Source of the DNA: Phycisphaerae bacterium
GTDB lineage: Bacteria > Planctomycetota > Phycisphaerae > Tepidisphaerales > Tepidisphaeraceae
DNA: 23,809 bases
Direction: 5' to 3'
NCBI GenBank assembly: GCA_030448225.1
Contig: JAUJNJ010000092.1
Location: 1-23,809 of the forward strand
How positions within the stretch are numbered: the first letter of the stretch is position 1; each line of letters opens with the position of its first letter. A program made the translations under genes and the position numbers. The notes beneath the pieces were generated by a model. It was not told where the DNA came from. It searched no databases and saw only the letters and a program-made list of their open reading frames with translations. Of this stretch, positions 16,823 to 23,144 are shown in pieces.

Positions 16823-17300
16823 GCTCCAAGGACGTGAAGCCACAGCGGGACATGATGGCGGGGCTGGCGACGAGGACGGACGTGCCGCAGGACGTAAACG
16901 AGCAGCTCGACCGACTCGCGGCGGGCGGCGGTCGATCCCAGACCCGTCGCCCCAGCCCCGGCCGACGCCGGCGGAGGCGACGGCGGCGCGACGGAGCCGG
17001 TGAGGCCGTCGCAGCCGACGCAGCAGCAGCCTGACGGGCGGGCGGGGCGCGGGCGAAGCGGCCGACGCGCCCGGCGGATCGAGTTCGAGTTCGTCGGGTC
17101 GAGGCCACGACGGCTCGGCATCCATCAGCGAGTCGCTGGCGATGCGGGTCGACGTGGCGGCCATGAAGGAAGCTCGGCAAGCGCCCGGCTCTGCACCGCC
17201 CGCGCGTCGTCGAGCGCGGCAGGAGCAGGTGCTCGACGAGCTCAAGCGGCGTAGTCGCAGGGAAGGGGTCGGGCCGCCCAGCCGGCTTGCGGTGCGGGCA
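16819..17300 (+). CDS. Small gene coupled to parA, possible partition partner (frameshifted)
   Basis: ATG at 16819 lies in an ATGA overlap with the likely parA stop. It reads MSSKDVKPQRDMMAGLATRT and DVPQDVNEQLDRLAAGGG. A proline/glutamine-rich linker follows (RPSQPTQQQPDG in one frame), then a charged, helical C-terminus: SESLAMRVDVAAMKEARQAP and RARQEQVLDELKRRSRREGV. The end is uncertain because frames change several times; it lies around 17300. A short gene directly downstream of parA is usually the centromere-binding adaptor. I see no classical ParB motif (GERR/GERRWRA), so it would be a small ParR/omega-type or lineage-specific adaptor. This role is inferred from position. Confidence 0.4.
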
Positions 17301-17394
17301 GCCCGGCCGTCCCGCAATGCGTGCGGCAGTATAGCCGACGCCGGTCCCCGGTCGAGAGCCACCAACAGCGGCGGGGACCAGGTTCAGACCTGCT

Positions 17395-17607
17395 TCACGT
17401 GCCGCCGAACCTCAGGGCAGGCCGTCGATCGCCAGCGCGAGCGACGCCGTAGGTGTCCGTGACGAGGGGGAGCGATCCGGGCCAGCTCGTAAGCGGTGAT
17501 GTCCGGCTCCGGGTCAACCGCCGCGACCACGTGTCGAGGGTGACGACCTGCGTGTCGAGGGTGGCGTCGGTGAGGTCGGTGGCCTGCTCGGGGTCTTGCT
17601 CGCTCAT
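17395..17607 (-). CDS. Small unknown protein
   Basis: ATG at 17607 reads MSEQDPEQATDLTDATLDTQ, then VVTLDT. After an indel another frame adds AVDPEPDITAYELARIAP, and the original frame resumes with LVTDTYGVARAGDRRPALRF and ends GGT at 17395. The EPDITAYELARI segment resembles the short helical domains in many small phage proteins of unknown role. The length is about 75 residues. It converges with the plus-strand parA partner gene. Confidence 0.4.
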   Translation of the reverse strand: MSEQDPEQATDLTDATLDTQVVTLDTWSRRLTRSRTSPLTSWPGSLPLVTDTYGVARAGDRRPALRFGGT

Positions 17608-17609
17608 GC

Positions 17610-18208
17610 GACCCTCAACGCGTTGACTGCCAGTACGGTGACGCGGCTGACGCGGATCGCGCCCCTTCACGGTCAGCTTCTTCGTGACCTTCCGCGTCCC
17701 GCCGCCGGGGATGAAGCGGCACCCGCTCGGTCCGCGTGCGGAAGATCCGAACGACCGGCGGTCGCCCTTGATCAGCTTCGACGGCGGGACCGGGTGCATC
17801 CGGTGTTTTTCTTCAGGCGGTTCGCCCGCTCGATCAGGATCTGGTCCTGAATGCGGCGGGAGCCGGTAGAACTGCTCGAGCCGCTTCTCCTCGGCCTCCA
17901 CCTGCTCGTTCGGCCCGCATCGTTCAGCAGCCACTTCGACGGCCGGAACGGCTTGCTCTGGCAGGACGGCCTGCGCCGGTTCTCGTGGAAGCTGCGCACC
18001 TTCGTGCCCAACATCATTTCGGGGTCTGGCGTCATTTGCCGGCAACGGTAGGGCGTCCGGGACGGCGAGATCGTCGCCGCAACCGGGCGTGCAGCGCGAG
18101 GCGGCGGTACAGCGCCGGCACGTCGGGCTGACGGACGGGCACGCGGTCGTCGCACGAACGGCCGCCGACCTGCTCGGTCGGCTCATCGAGGAACGAAACG
18201 TCTGGCAC
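17610..18208 (-). CDS. Unknown basic protein downstream of the sigma factor (frameshifted)
   Basis: GTG at 18208 with GAAGGAGA upstream opens PDVSFLDEPTEQVGGRSCDD. Farther on, frames give RQMTPDPEMMLGTKVRSFHE and SKPFRPSKWLLND, QVEAEEKRLEQFYRLP, IQDQILIERANRLKKNTG, PSKLIKGDRRSF and IPGGGTRKVTKKLTVKG. The middle is helical and basic, compatible with nucleic-acid binding, but I recognise no family. At least four indels are needed. It begins 31 bases after the sigma-factor stop and runs the same way, so it may be an early phage gene expressed with it. Confidence 0.35.
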
Positions 18209-18238
18209 GGCGCGGGTCTCCTTCTCCCCCCGACCGTG

Positions 18239-18766
18239 CTAGACGCGGTCGGCGTGGAGCCGGCGGACCCGCTCGGTCGCGGCCTGCTCGACCTGCCGCA
18301 CGCACTCGCCGGTCACGCCGAGCAGCTCGCCGATCTGGCGGAGCGTCACGCCCTCGGACCGCAGGACGAGCACGAACCGCTCCCGCTCGCTCAGGCGGCG
18401 CATGACCCACTCGTACAGCTCGAGCGCGTCGGGGTCGGGGCGGTGGCTGGCGTCCGGCGGGTCCTGTCCCTCGGCGTGCCAGGGCCGCTCGCGGTCGGCG
18501 GTCTTGCGCAGCTCCTGCTCGGCGATGCAGAACACGTTGAACAGCGAGTGGACGACGTACGTGCTGAACTGCACGCCGTCGGCGGGGCGGTAGGTCTGGC
18601 AGCAGCGGCTGGGACGTGGAAGCCGACGCCCTGGCGGTCGACGAGGCTGCGTCCGACCCCGCCACCGCGCGGCGAACTGGTAGACCAGGCCGATGTTGGC
18701 GGTCGCGACGACTTCTGCTCCGCGGTGAGCGGCGACGACGACGAAGGGCGGCGGCGGTCGAGACAT
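18239..18766 (-). CDS. Sigma-70-family RNA polymerase sigma factor (phage-borne)
   Basis: ATG at 18766 follows GCGGGGC. Region 2 is visible in parts: ANIGLVYQFAARW, then a frame-damaged interval at about 18600-18680 where the LDxxDLxQEG-like core should lie, then TYRPADGVQFSTYVVHSLFN. Region 4 is intact: LSERERFVLVLRSEGVTLRQ followed by IGELLGVTGECVRQVEQAAT and ERVRRLH, a standard -35-binding helix-turn-helix. The gene ends ADRV and TAG at 18241-18239. The length is about 175 residues, with region 2 and region 4 only. Carried within a phage cluster, it probably directs host polymerase to phage promoters. An ECF or sporulation-type host factor captured by the element is the alternative. Confidence 0.75.
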   Translation of the reverse strand: MSRPPPPFVVVAAHRGAEVVATANIGLVYQFAARWRGRTQPRRPPGRRLPRPSRCCQTYRPADGVQFSTYVVHSLFNVFCIAEQELRKTADRERPWHAEGQDPPDASHRPDPDALELYEWVMRRLSERERFVLVLRSEGVTLRQIGELLGVTGECVRQVEQAATERVRRLHADRV

Positions 18767-18772
18767 GCCCCG

Positions 18773-19442
18773 CTAGACGGCCGGCTCGTCGCCGCCGCCA
18801 GGCGAACAGGGCAACGTATGCCACGCCCGGCGCGACCTCGTGCTGCGGGCCGTGGCACCCGGCGAGGGCGGCACCTCGCGGACGGTCACGACCTTCTCGT
18901 TCCACCGCACCGGGAAGCGCGGGCTGTTGAGCTTCATCCAGACGACGTGGGCGCCCGCGACCGGCTCGGTGTGCGCGATCGTCACGCACAGGTCGCTCAT
19001 CATCGCCACGAACCGGCCCGTGCCGTCGGCCGGCACGCTGCACCACACCGAGGCGATCAGCCTGGACCTCCCGCGCGGGCGTACAGGTCGTCGATCGTGA
19101 AGAGGGCGGGGCTCGCGTTGCTGCGCGAACTCCGTCAGCTCGCGGTCCGCGGCCGGTCGACGCGCCTCCTGCTCGTAGTCGACCCGGCCGTCGGGAACGC
19201 CACGGTGAGTCGCAGGCAGGCGTCGTAGCGGGCGATCATCGCCAAGTCGTAGCGAAGCCAGTCCTCGTAGGGCCGGGGAACGCGGCGTGCTGGAAGTGGG
19301 ACAGCGGCGGCCGCGACAGCCGGACCACCCCTCGGTCATGAGGCGGTCGAAGACCCGCATCTGGAAGTGGACGTTGATCGCCACGTCGCCGCTCGTGTAC
19401 GCGCTTGGCGATGTAGGCGACGGGGCAGGGCGGCGGCGGCAT
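18773..19442 (-). CDS. Unknown protein upstream of the sigma gene (frameshifted)
   Basis: ATG at 19442 reads MPPPPCPVAYIAK. After an indel it continues DVAINVHFQMRVFDRLMTEG and WSGCRGR, then LSHFQHAAFPGP, DWLRYDLAMIARYDACLRL, VDYEQEARRPAADRELTEFA, SVWCSVPADGTGRFVAMMSD, LCVTIAHTEPVAGAHVVWMK and LNSPRFPVRWNEKVVTVREV, ending DEPAV and TAG at 18775-18773. It is a mixed alpha/beta protein of about 210 residues. I do not recognise it. Spacing to the sigma ATG is 6 bases, so the two are surely co-transcribed. Confidence 0.45.
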
Positions 19443-19488
19443 GGCGGGAGTTTGGCGGCCGCCGCGCGCGCCCGTCAGGGTTGCCCGT

Positions 19489-19673
19489 CGAACAGCCCCG
19501 CGTCTCGCGGCGGCGGCCACTTCAGCCGCACGACCTCCGCCCGGTCGTCGCAGCGGCGGTCCCCGTGCAGCCGCAGGCCGCGGCCGCCGTTCTCGGCCGC
19601 CAGCGGGTGCGCGGCGCGGCGAGGACGACGAACGAACGCCCCGCCGCTTGCAGGAGCCCCCGGACTTCTCCAT
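19489..19673 (-). CDS. Small unknown protein at the head of the minus-strand cluster
   Basis: ATG at 19673 reads MEKSGG. With one base gained in the following G run it continues APASGGAFVRRPRRAAHPLA, AENGGRGLRLHGDRRCDDRA and EVVRLKWPPPRDAGLFDGQP, then a stop near 19489. This is about 65 residues. The coherent RLHGDRRCDDRAEVVRLKWP segment makes a real gene likely despite the indel. The next gene starts about 45 bases later. No family recognised. Confidence 0.4.
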
Positions 19674-19860
19674 GCCCTTGGAGCGGCGAGGCCGAACGTC
19701 GCCCGCCGTGCTTCGACCTGTGGGGGGAGCAGACGCCTTGCTGCCCTTGGGTGTCAGCACGGTATTCCGCAGATCGTTAAAGACATCCGGTGGGTCGCGA
19801 ATTAAGATGTTCCAAGTAAAGCAGGAAGAAATGCAATCGTCCGCCAGCGTCCGCCCCATG
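19674..19860. promoter_or_regulatory. Intergenic region with probable divergent promoters
   Basis: This is one of the few A/T-richer stretches (TTAAAGACATCC and GCGAATTAAGATG around 19775-19810). It separates the minus-strand cluster from the plus-strand WD40 relic, so promoters in both directions are plausible. No gene is visible. Confidence 0.3.
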
Positions 19861-19869
19861 TCCGCCTCG

Positions 19870-21086
19870 CCGCGTCTCTGCGGCCATGGCGATCTGCTGC
19901 CTACATGCGGCTGTTCGCTGGAACCGGCGGATCGGCGTTGGCAGGGCCGGTGCCGTTCTCCTCGCCCGCCTACCCGCCCGCGGATGCCATCGCGCCGTCG
20001 CACGTCGCGTTCAGCCCGGACGGCCGGCTGATCGTCACCGCGTGCGGGCGCGAACTGCGCTCTGGGACGCCGTCCGGCTGGCCCCGGCCACGCCGCCGCT
20101 GCGTTTCCACGGCTCCGTCACCCACGCCAGCTTCAGCCCCGACGGTGACGCGTGCTCACGGCGGGCGCCCGACGGCACGGCGAAGGTGAGGAACCGCGTG
20201 CGACGCGCCCGCTGCACGTGCTCTGCCACGGGACGGCGGGCACGAAAGGATCGTCGGGCCGGCACGCCGCTGCTCGTCGAGCGTACACCCTTCGTCTGGT
20301 CCGCCGCGTTCAGCGGCGACGGCCAGGTGGCCGCGACGGCCGGCGAGGACGCGACCGCCCGATTGTGGGACGCGGAAACGGGGCGCTGCTGTTCGCCGGC
20401 ACAGGCGAGTCGCCGGTGAAGACGGCCCCCTCGGCCCCGACGGCAAGCGGGTGCTGACGAAGTCGCAGGATCGCGCGCAGGACGGGGTCGGCATGCCGTT
20501 CCCGTCCCAAAACGTGCACGTGTGGGACAGCCTCACGGGACGCGAGCTCTGGCGGCGTGAAGGTCTCGGGACGACGAAGATCCGATCCGTCGCGTTCAGT
20601 CATGACGGGAGCAAGGTGGTCGCAGCGACAGGGACGGTGAGCAAGACGGCGACGAGATGGGGACGTCACCACGTGGGACGCAATCCGAGGCGAGGAAGCT
20701 GGCATCGTTTCGAAGGTCGCCGGTGACGTCGGCGCGCCCGCGGTCGGCCCGCCTTCGGTCGGACGGGCAACAGATCCTGGTCGTCGGCGAGGCTATCGGC
20801 CAGCGTCATCGGTGCCGCGGCCGGCCCCCGATCTCCGCGATCCGCTACCGGGGCCGGTCGCCGCTGGCGATCCTTGGCCCCCGCGGCGACTACGTCTGTC
20901 GTCCGCACGCGGCGGAAGGTGGCGGCTGTGAGACGCCGCCACGGGGCGCGTTGCCGTGTGATGGCGTGCCTCCCGAGCCGGAGTCGGAGCTCCGTCATCC
21001 CCCCGACCGTCGCGTTCACGGCGGACGGTCGGCCCTGGCCGTGCTGTATGCGGTGGGGGGAGATGGCCGTCTGGGGACTGCCTGAT
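19870..21086 (+). pseudogene. WD40-repeat propeller gene, broken
   Basis: At least five WD40 blades can be read when frames are joined: HVAFSPDGRLIVTACG; THASFSPDGDA with DGTAKV; SAAFSGDGQVAATAGEDATA with RLWDAETG; NVHVWDSLTGRELWRREGLG; IRSVAFSHDGSKVVAATG; and a last blade, TVAFTADGRP with MAVWGLPD. The FSPDG and LWDAxTG motifs are unmistakable. At least six indels break it. The N-terminal end begins abruptly inside a blade (GGSALAGPVP), so a first part, such as a kinase or caspase domain as in many planctomycete WD40 proteins, seems missing. The intact protein would have been a scaffold. It probably belongs to the host or another element rather than the phage. Confidence 0.75.
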
Positions 21087-21399
21087 CGTGCACCGCCGGA
21101 CCGGGCGTGCGCGGGGGAGGGGCGCGTTAGATCCGCGACCACGCCGTGCGCGGCGACGCACAGAGGGCCTTGGGGTCGAGCAGGGGTGAAGAGGCGGCCG
21201 GCGCACGGGCGGGATTGTAACGCGGGCGGAGGCTCCCACGCGGTCAGGAACTCAACGTCAGCGGCGTCTGAAGGACTTGGTCGTGTTCTCCGTGAGGTTC
21301 AGGGCGAGGGCGGAGCCGGAGCGACTTCTGGGACGACGATGCTCGGCCCGGGTTTGTCCTGGTGGAGGAGTGACCTGAGCTTCCGGCAGCTCGCCCCGG
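21087..21399. other. Non-coding stretch with a relic of a duplicated gene start
   Basis: No coherent gene is visible on either strand. The stretch holds a second, decayed copy (21171-21226) of the leader and first codons of the small gene starting at 22780. The remainder to 21399 has mixed composition and no motif I can name. Confidence 0.5.
21171..21226 (-). repeat. Copy A of a duplicated leader and gene start (decayed)
   Basis: On the minus strand it reads CCCGCGTTACAAT, then CCCGCCCGTGCG and GCCTCTTCACCC. It matches 22737-22791 over about 55 bases with a few substitutions and small indels. The start codon ATG of the other copy is ATC here, so this copy is dead. Confidence 0.65.
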
Positions 21400-21661
21400 T
21401 TAGCGGTTAATGCCCTCGATGAAGTACTCAACATCGTCGGACCATGCCACTTCTACATCGTCAGTCAGTTTGGGCATCAACGCCCTGAACTGCCCACGCC
21501 TCAACGGGACTCCGACAATCACTGTGCGACGCCGGAGAGCCTTCTTCAGCCAAGCCTCCGTCGTGCGAAGAGGGAGGGTGAAGAGGTACCCAATCCCTCT
21601 TGCCATAACCACTACTGCAATAACGTCGTACCACCGGAAGCCGCGTTGTCTTCACTTGCAT
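21400..21661 (-). CDS. Small protein with hydrophobic N-terminal half
   Basis: An ATG at 21661 after AAGGAT reads MQVKTTR. Adding one base in a G run gives GFRWYDVIAVVVMARGIGYL, then FTLPLRTTEAWLKKALRRRT, VIVGVPLRRGQFRALMPKLT and DDVEVAWSDDVEYFIEGINR, with TAA at 21400. This is about 87 residues. In the raw sequence only the part from 21612 is open with a methionine. The start overlaps the end of the preceding gene by 10 bases, which suggests translational coupling. The hydrophobic stretch at about residues 11-30 may be a membrane segment. Family unknown. Confidence 0.5.
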
Positions 21662-22080
21662 ATCCTTGAACAAGCGCCCACCTCCGACAGCACCAGTTCG
21701 GCGTCGATGAGCGACACGACCTCCGCGACCGCGCCGCGGACGTTGGCGGCGTCGCCTAAAGCGAGCCCGTCGCGGAGCCGCCCGGCCACGTCCTTCAGCA
21801 GGTCGGTCTTGCGCTCGCACGACGCGGCGAACATCCCGTCCGGCCCGCCGACCTCCGCGACGACGTCGGCCTTCACGGCCACGAACTCCATCCGGGCCGT
21901 CGGCGTCGCGCCGTGCCGGAACGTGATGTCGCAGGCCGTCACGCCGTCGATCTCCCGGCCCGTCTCGGCGTCGACAATGCGCGAGAGGACGCCGTCGGAG
22001 ACGATGCGGAGCGCGCGGCCACGGTAGTGGCGGGGCGGGGCGGCGGCGGCGGGGCGGTCGCGGGTCGGCTTGGCGGCCAC
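21652..22080 (-). CDS. Unknown protein of a small-gene cluster
   Basis: A GTG at 22080 starts a 142-residue frame with an Ala/Pro-rich beginning and then ALRIVSDGVLSRIVDAETGR, EIDGVTACDITFRHGATPTA and RMEFVAVKADVVAEVG, ending VLSEVGACSRICK. It is a beta-rich then helical protein that I associate with small accessory or phage-tail-region proteins but cannot name. It overlaps both neighbours. It could instead be the C-terminal part of the gene starting at 22181 if one indel is allowed, because the frames meet near 22095. Confidence 0.6.
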   Translation of the reverse strand: MAAKPTRDRPAAAAPPRHYRGRALRIVSDGVLSRIVDAETGREIDGVTACDITFRHGATPTARMEFVAVKADVVAEVGGPDGMFAASCERKTDLLKDVAGRLRDGLALGDAANVRGAVAEVVSLIDAELVLSEVGACSRICK

Positions 22081-22181
22081 GCGGCCGCGGAGCCACCGGA
22101 CGCGACCGACGCGAGGCAGACGTAGGCGCTCCAGGCGGCCACGCCGGCGACGGCGGCGACGTACCGGGCGATGCGGTTCAC
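22081..22181 (-). CDS. Short membrane peptide or N-terminus of the next gene
   Basis: GTG at 22181 has GGAAGGGA eight bases upstream and follows the previous stop by 17 bases. It reads NRIARYVAAVAGVAAWSAYV, then CLASVASGG, one clear transmembrane helix. In the raw frame it would run on as low-complexity Pro/Ala/Ser to 21939, which looks like a shadow. Either it is a short membrane protein ending near the next GTG, or it joins the gene ending at 21652 through an indel. Confidence 0.45.
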
Positions 22182-22198
22182 GTTGAGGTCCCTTCCGG

Positions 22199-22468
22199 TT
22201 AGTGGGCGCACGACGCGTGCGGGCCCTCGTCGTCGGCGTCGTCGGCCGCGCCCAGCTCGGCGAGCTTCGCCCTGAGCCGCGGGCCGTAGCGGATGTTCGC
22301 GTACCCGAGCGCGATCACGATCGCGGCCTGCACGGTCACGAACGCGGCCAGCCGCCACCCGCTCCAGACCGACGCGACGAGGTAGAGCATCACGACCCGG
22401 TCCACGACCCCCGTCAGGCAGTTGCCGATCGTCGGGAGCAGGCGGAGGAACGGGTGGTCGGACTTCAT
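22199..22468 (-). CDS. 89-residue membrane protein, holin-like size
   Basis: ATG at 22468. Residues about 20-38 (VVDRVVMLYLVASVWSGW) and 40-58 (LAAFVTVQAAIVIALGYANI) are two hydrophobic segments, followed by a basic loop (RYGPRLRAKLAEL) and an acidic tail (DDADDEGPHASCAH). The protein is intact. Two helices and a charged tail in a cluster of small phage-like genes would suit a holin or a toxin-like peptide, but there is no diagnostic motif and no endolysin nearby. It is the first gene of the run ending at 21400. Confidence 0.6.
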   Translation of the reverse strand: MKSDHPFLRLLPTIGNCLTGVVDRVVMLYLVASVWSGWRLAAFVTVQAAIVIALGYANIRYGPRLRAKLAELGAADDADDEGPHASCAH

Positions 22469-22522
22469 GGGCGGTCAGGTTATGCGCCGCCGAGACCGGG
22501 GATCAGGGTTGCCGCGAACGCC

Positions 22523-22780
22523 TCAGCTCACGGCGAAGATCGGCGGGTGCGGCGCGTGCAGCGGCCGCCCGACGTCTCCCGCATGAACCTCGCGTCCGGG
22601 CTCTCGCCGAGGTAGTCCATCCGGGCGTCGGCGACAACGCACAACGAGTGGGCGACGAGCAGCGGCGGCCGGCTTGGGAGCGGTGCCGTCAACATCGACC
22701 TCCCTCCGCGGCCCCGCCCCGCACAGCAGCAGCGACAGGGCCGAGCAGAGGGTGAAGAGGCGGCGCCGCACGGGAGGCAT
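22523..22780 (-). CDS. Small protein with signal-like N-terminus
   Basis: ATG at 22780 reads MPPVRRRLFTLCSALSLLLC, then GAGPRREVDVDGTAPKP. A basic start and a hydrophobic core ending in LLLC look like a signal or lipoprotein peptide. The raw frame then becomes Arg-rich and ends GRPLHAPHPPIFAVS with TGA at 22523. An alternative frame reads LLVAHSLCVVADARMDYLGE, so an indel is likely. The first residues resemble a repeated N-terminus (MRRRLFTLLSALSLLLC type) that I recall from many small Gemmataceae proteins. It has a decayed duplicate at 21171-21226. Confidence 0.5.
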   Translation of the reverse strand: MPPVRRRLFTLCSALSLLLCGAGPRREVDVDGTAPKPAAAARRPLVVRCRRRPDGLPRREPGREVHAGDVGRPLHAPHPPIFAVS

Positions 22781-22791
22781 TGTAACGCGGG
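22737..22791 (-). repeat. Copy B of the duplicated leader and gene start (with ATG)
   Basis: On the minus strand: CCCGCGTTACAATG, then CCTCCCGTGCGG and CGCCTCTTCACCC. This is the intact partner of 21171-21226. TTACAAT just before the ATG may act as a -10 element of a leaderless or short-leader transcript, a common arrangement for this type of gene start as far as I can judge. Confidence 0.65.
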
Positions 22792-23144
22792 TGTCGTATA
22801 GGCTGTCGACGTCATTGCGGCAACCGCCTCGGGGGTGCTGACAGAACTGACAAAAGGGGCTTGTGTCAGTTCTGTCAGTAGGGCGGCGGGGGTCACTCCC
22901 GAAAACGGTGTGCCGACGTCACGGCCTCCCGCGCCTCGCCGCCGCTGCCGCCGTCAACGAGAAACCGCCGCCTCGTTCTCCGGGCAGCGGCCGGGCGTGG
23001 CGCGGAGGTCACTGATTAGCGGGAACGCCGGCGTCACACTTTCGATTCCCGCCCGCTCTGGAAGACGAGAGCGCGTGCCGGCCATCCAAATGAGCGTTCC
23101 GCGTTCCAGCCCGAGCACGTGGGCGATACCGCTCGGCCTACCAC
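22781..23144. other. Non-coding stretch containing a long perfect inverted repeat
   Basis: No gene is convincing between the small signal-peptide gene and the C-terminal gene at the window edge. The main content is the inverted repeat at 22838-22878. From 22885 to 23144 the sequence is GC-rich without recognisable motifs. Confidence 0.5.
22838..22878. repeat. Perfect 15-bp inverted repeat built from CTGACA units
   Basis: CTGACAGAACTGACA (22838-22852) and TGTCAGTTCTGTCAG (22864-22878) are exact reverse complements with an 11-base spacer (AAAGGGGCTTG). Each arm is two CTGACA units separated by GAA, so four copies of the hexamer lie in 41 bases. It starts 58 bases upstream of the ATG at 22780. 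It may be a protein-binding site, a structured RNA leader or a miniature mobile palindrome. Confidence 0.75.
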
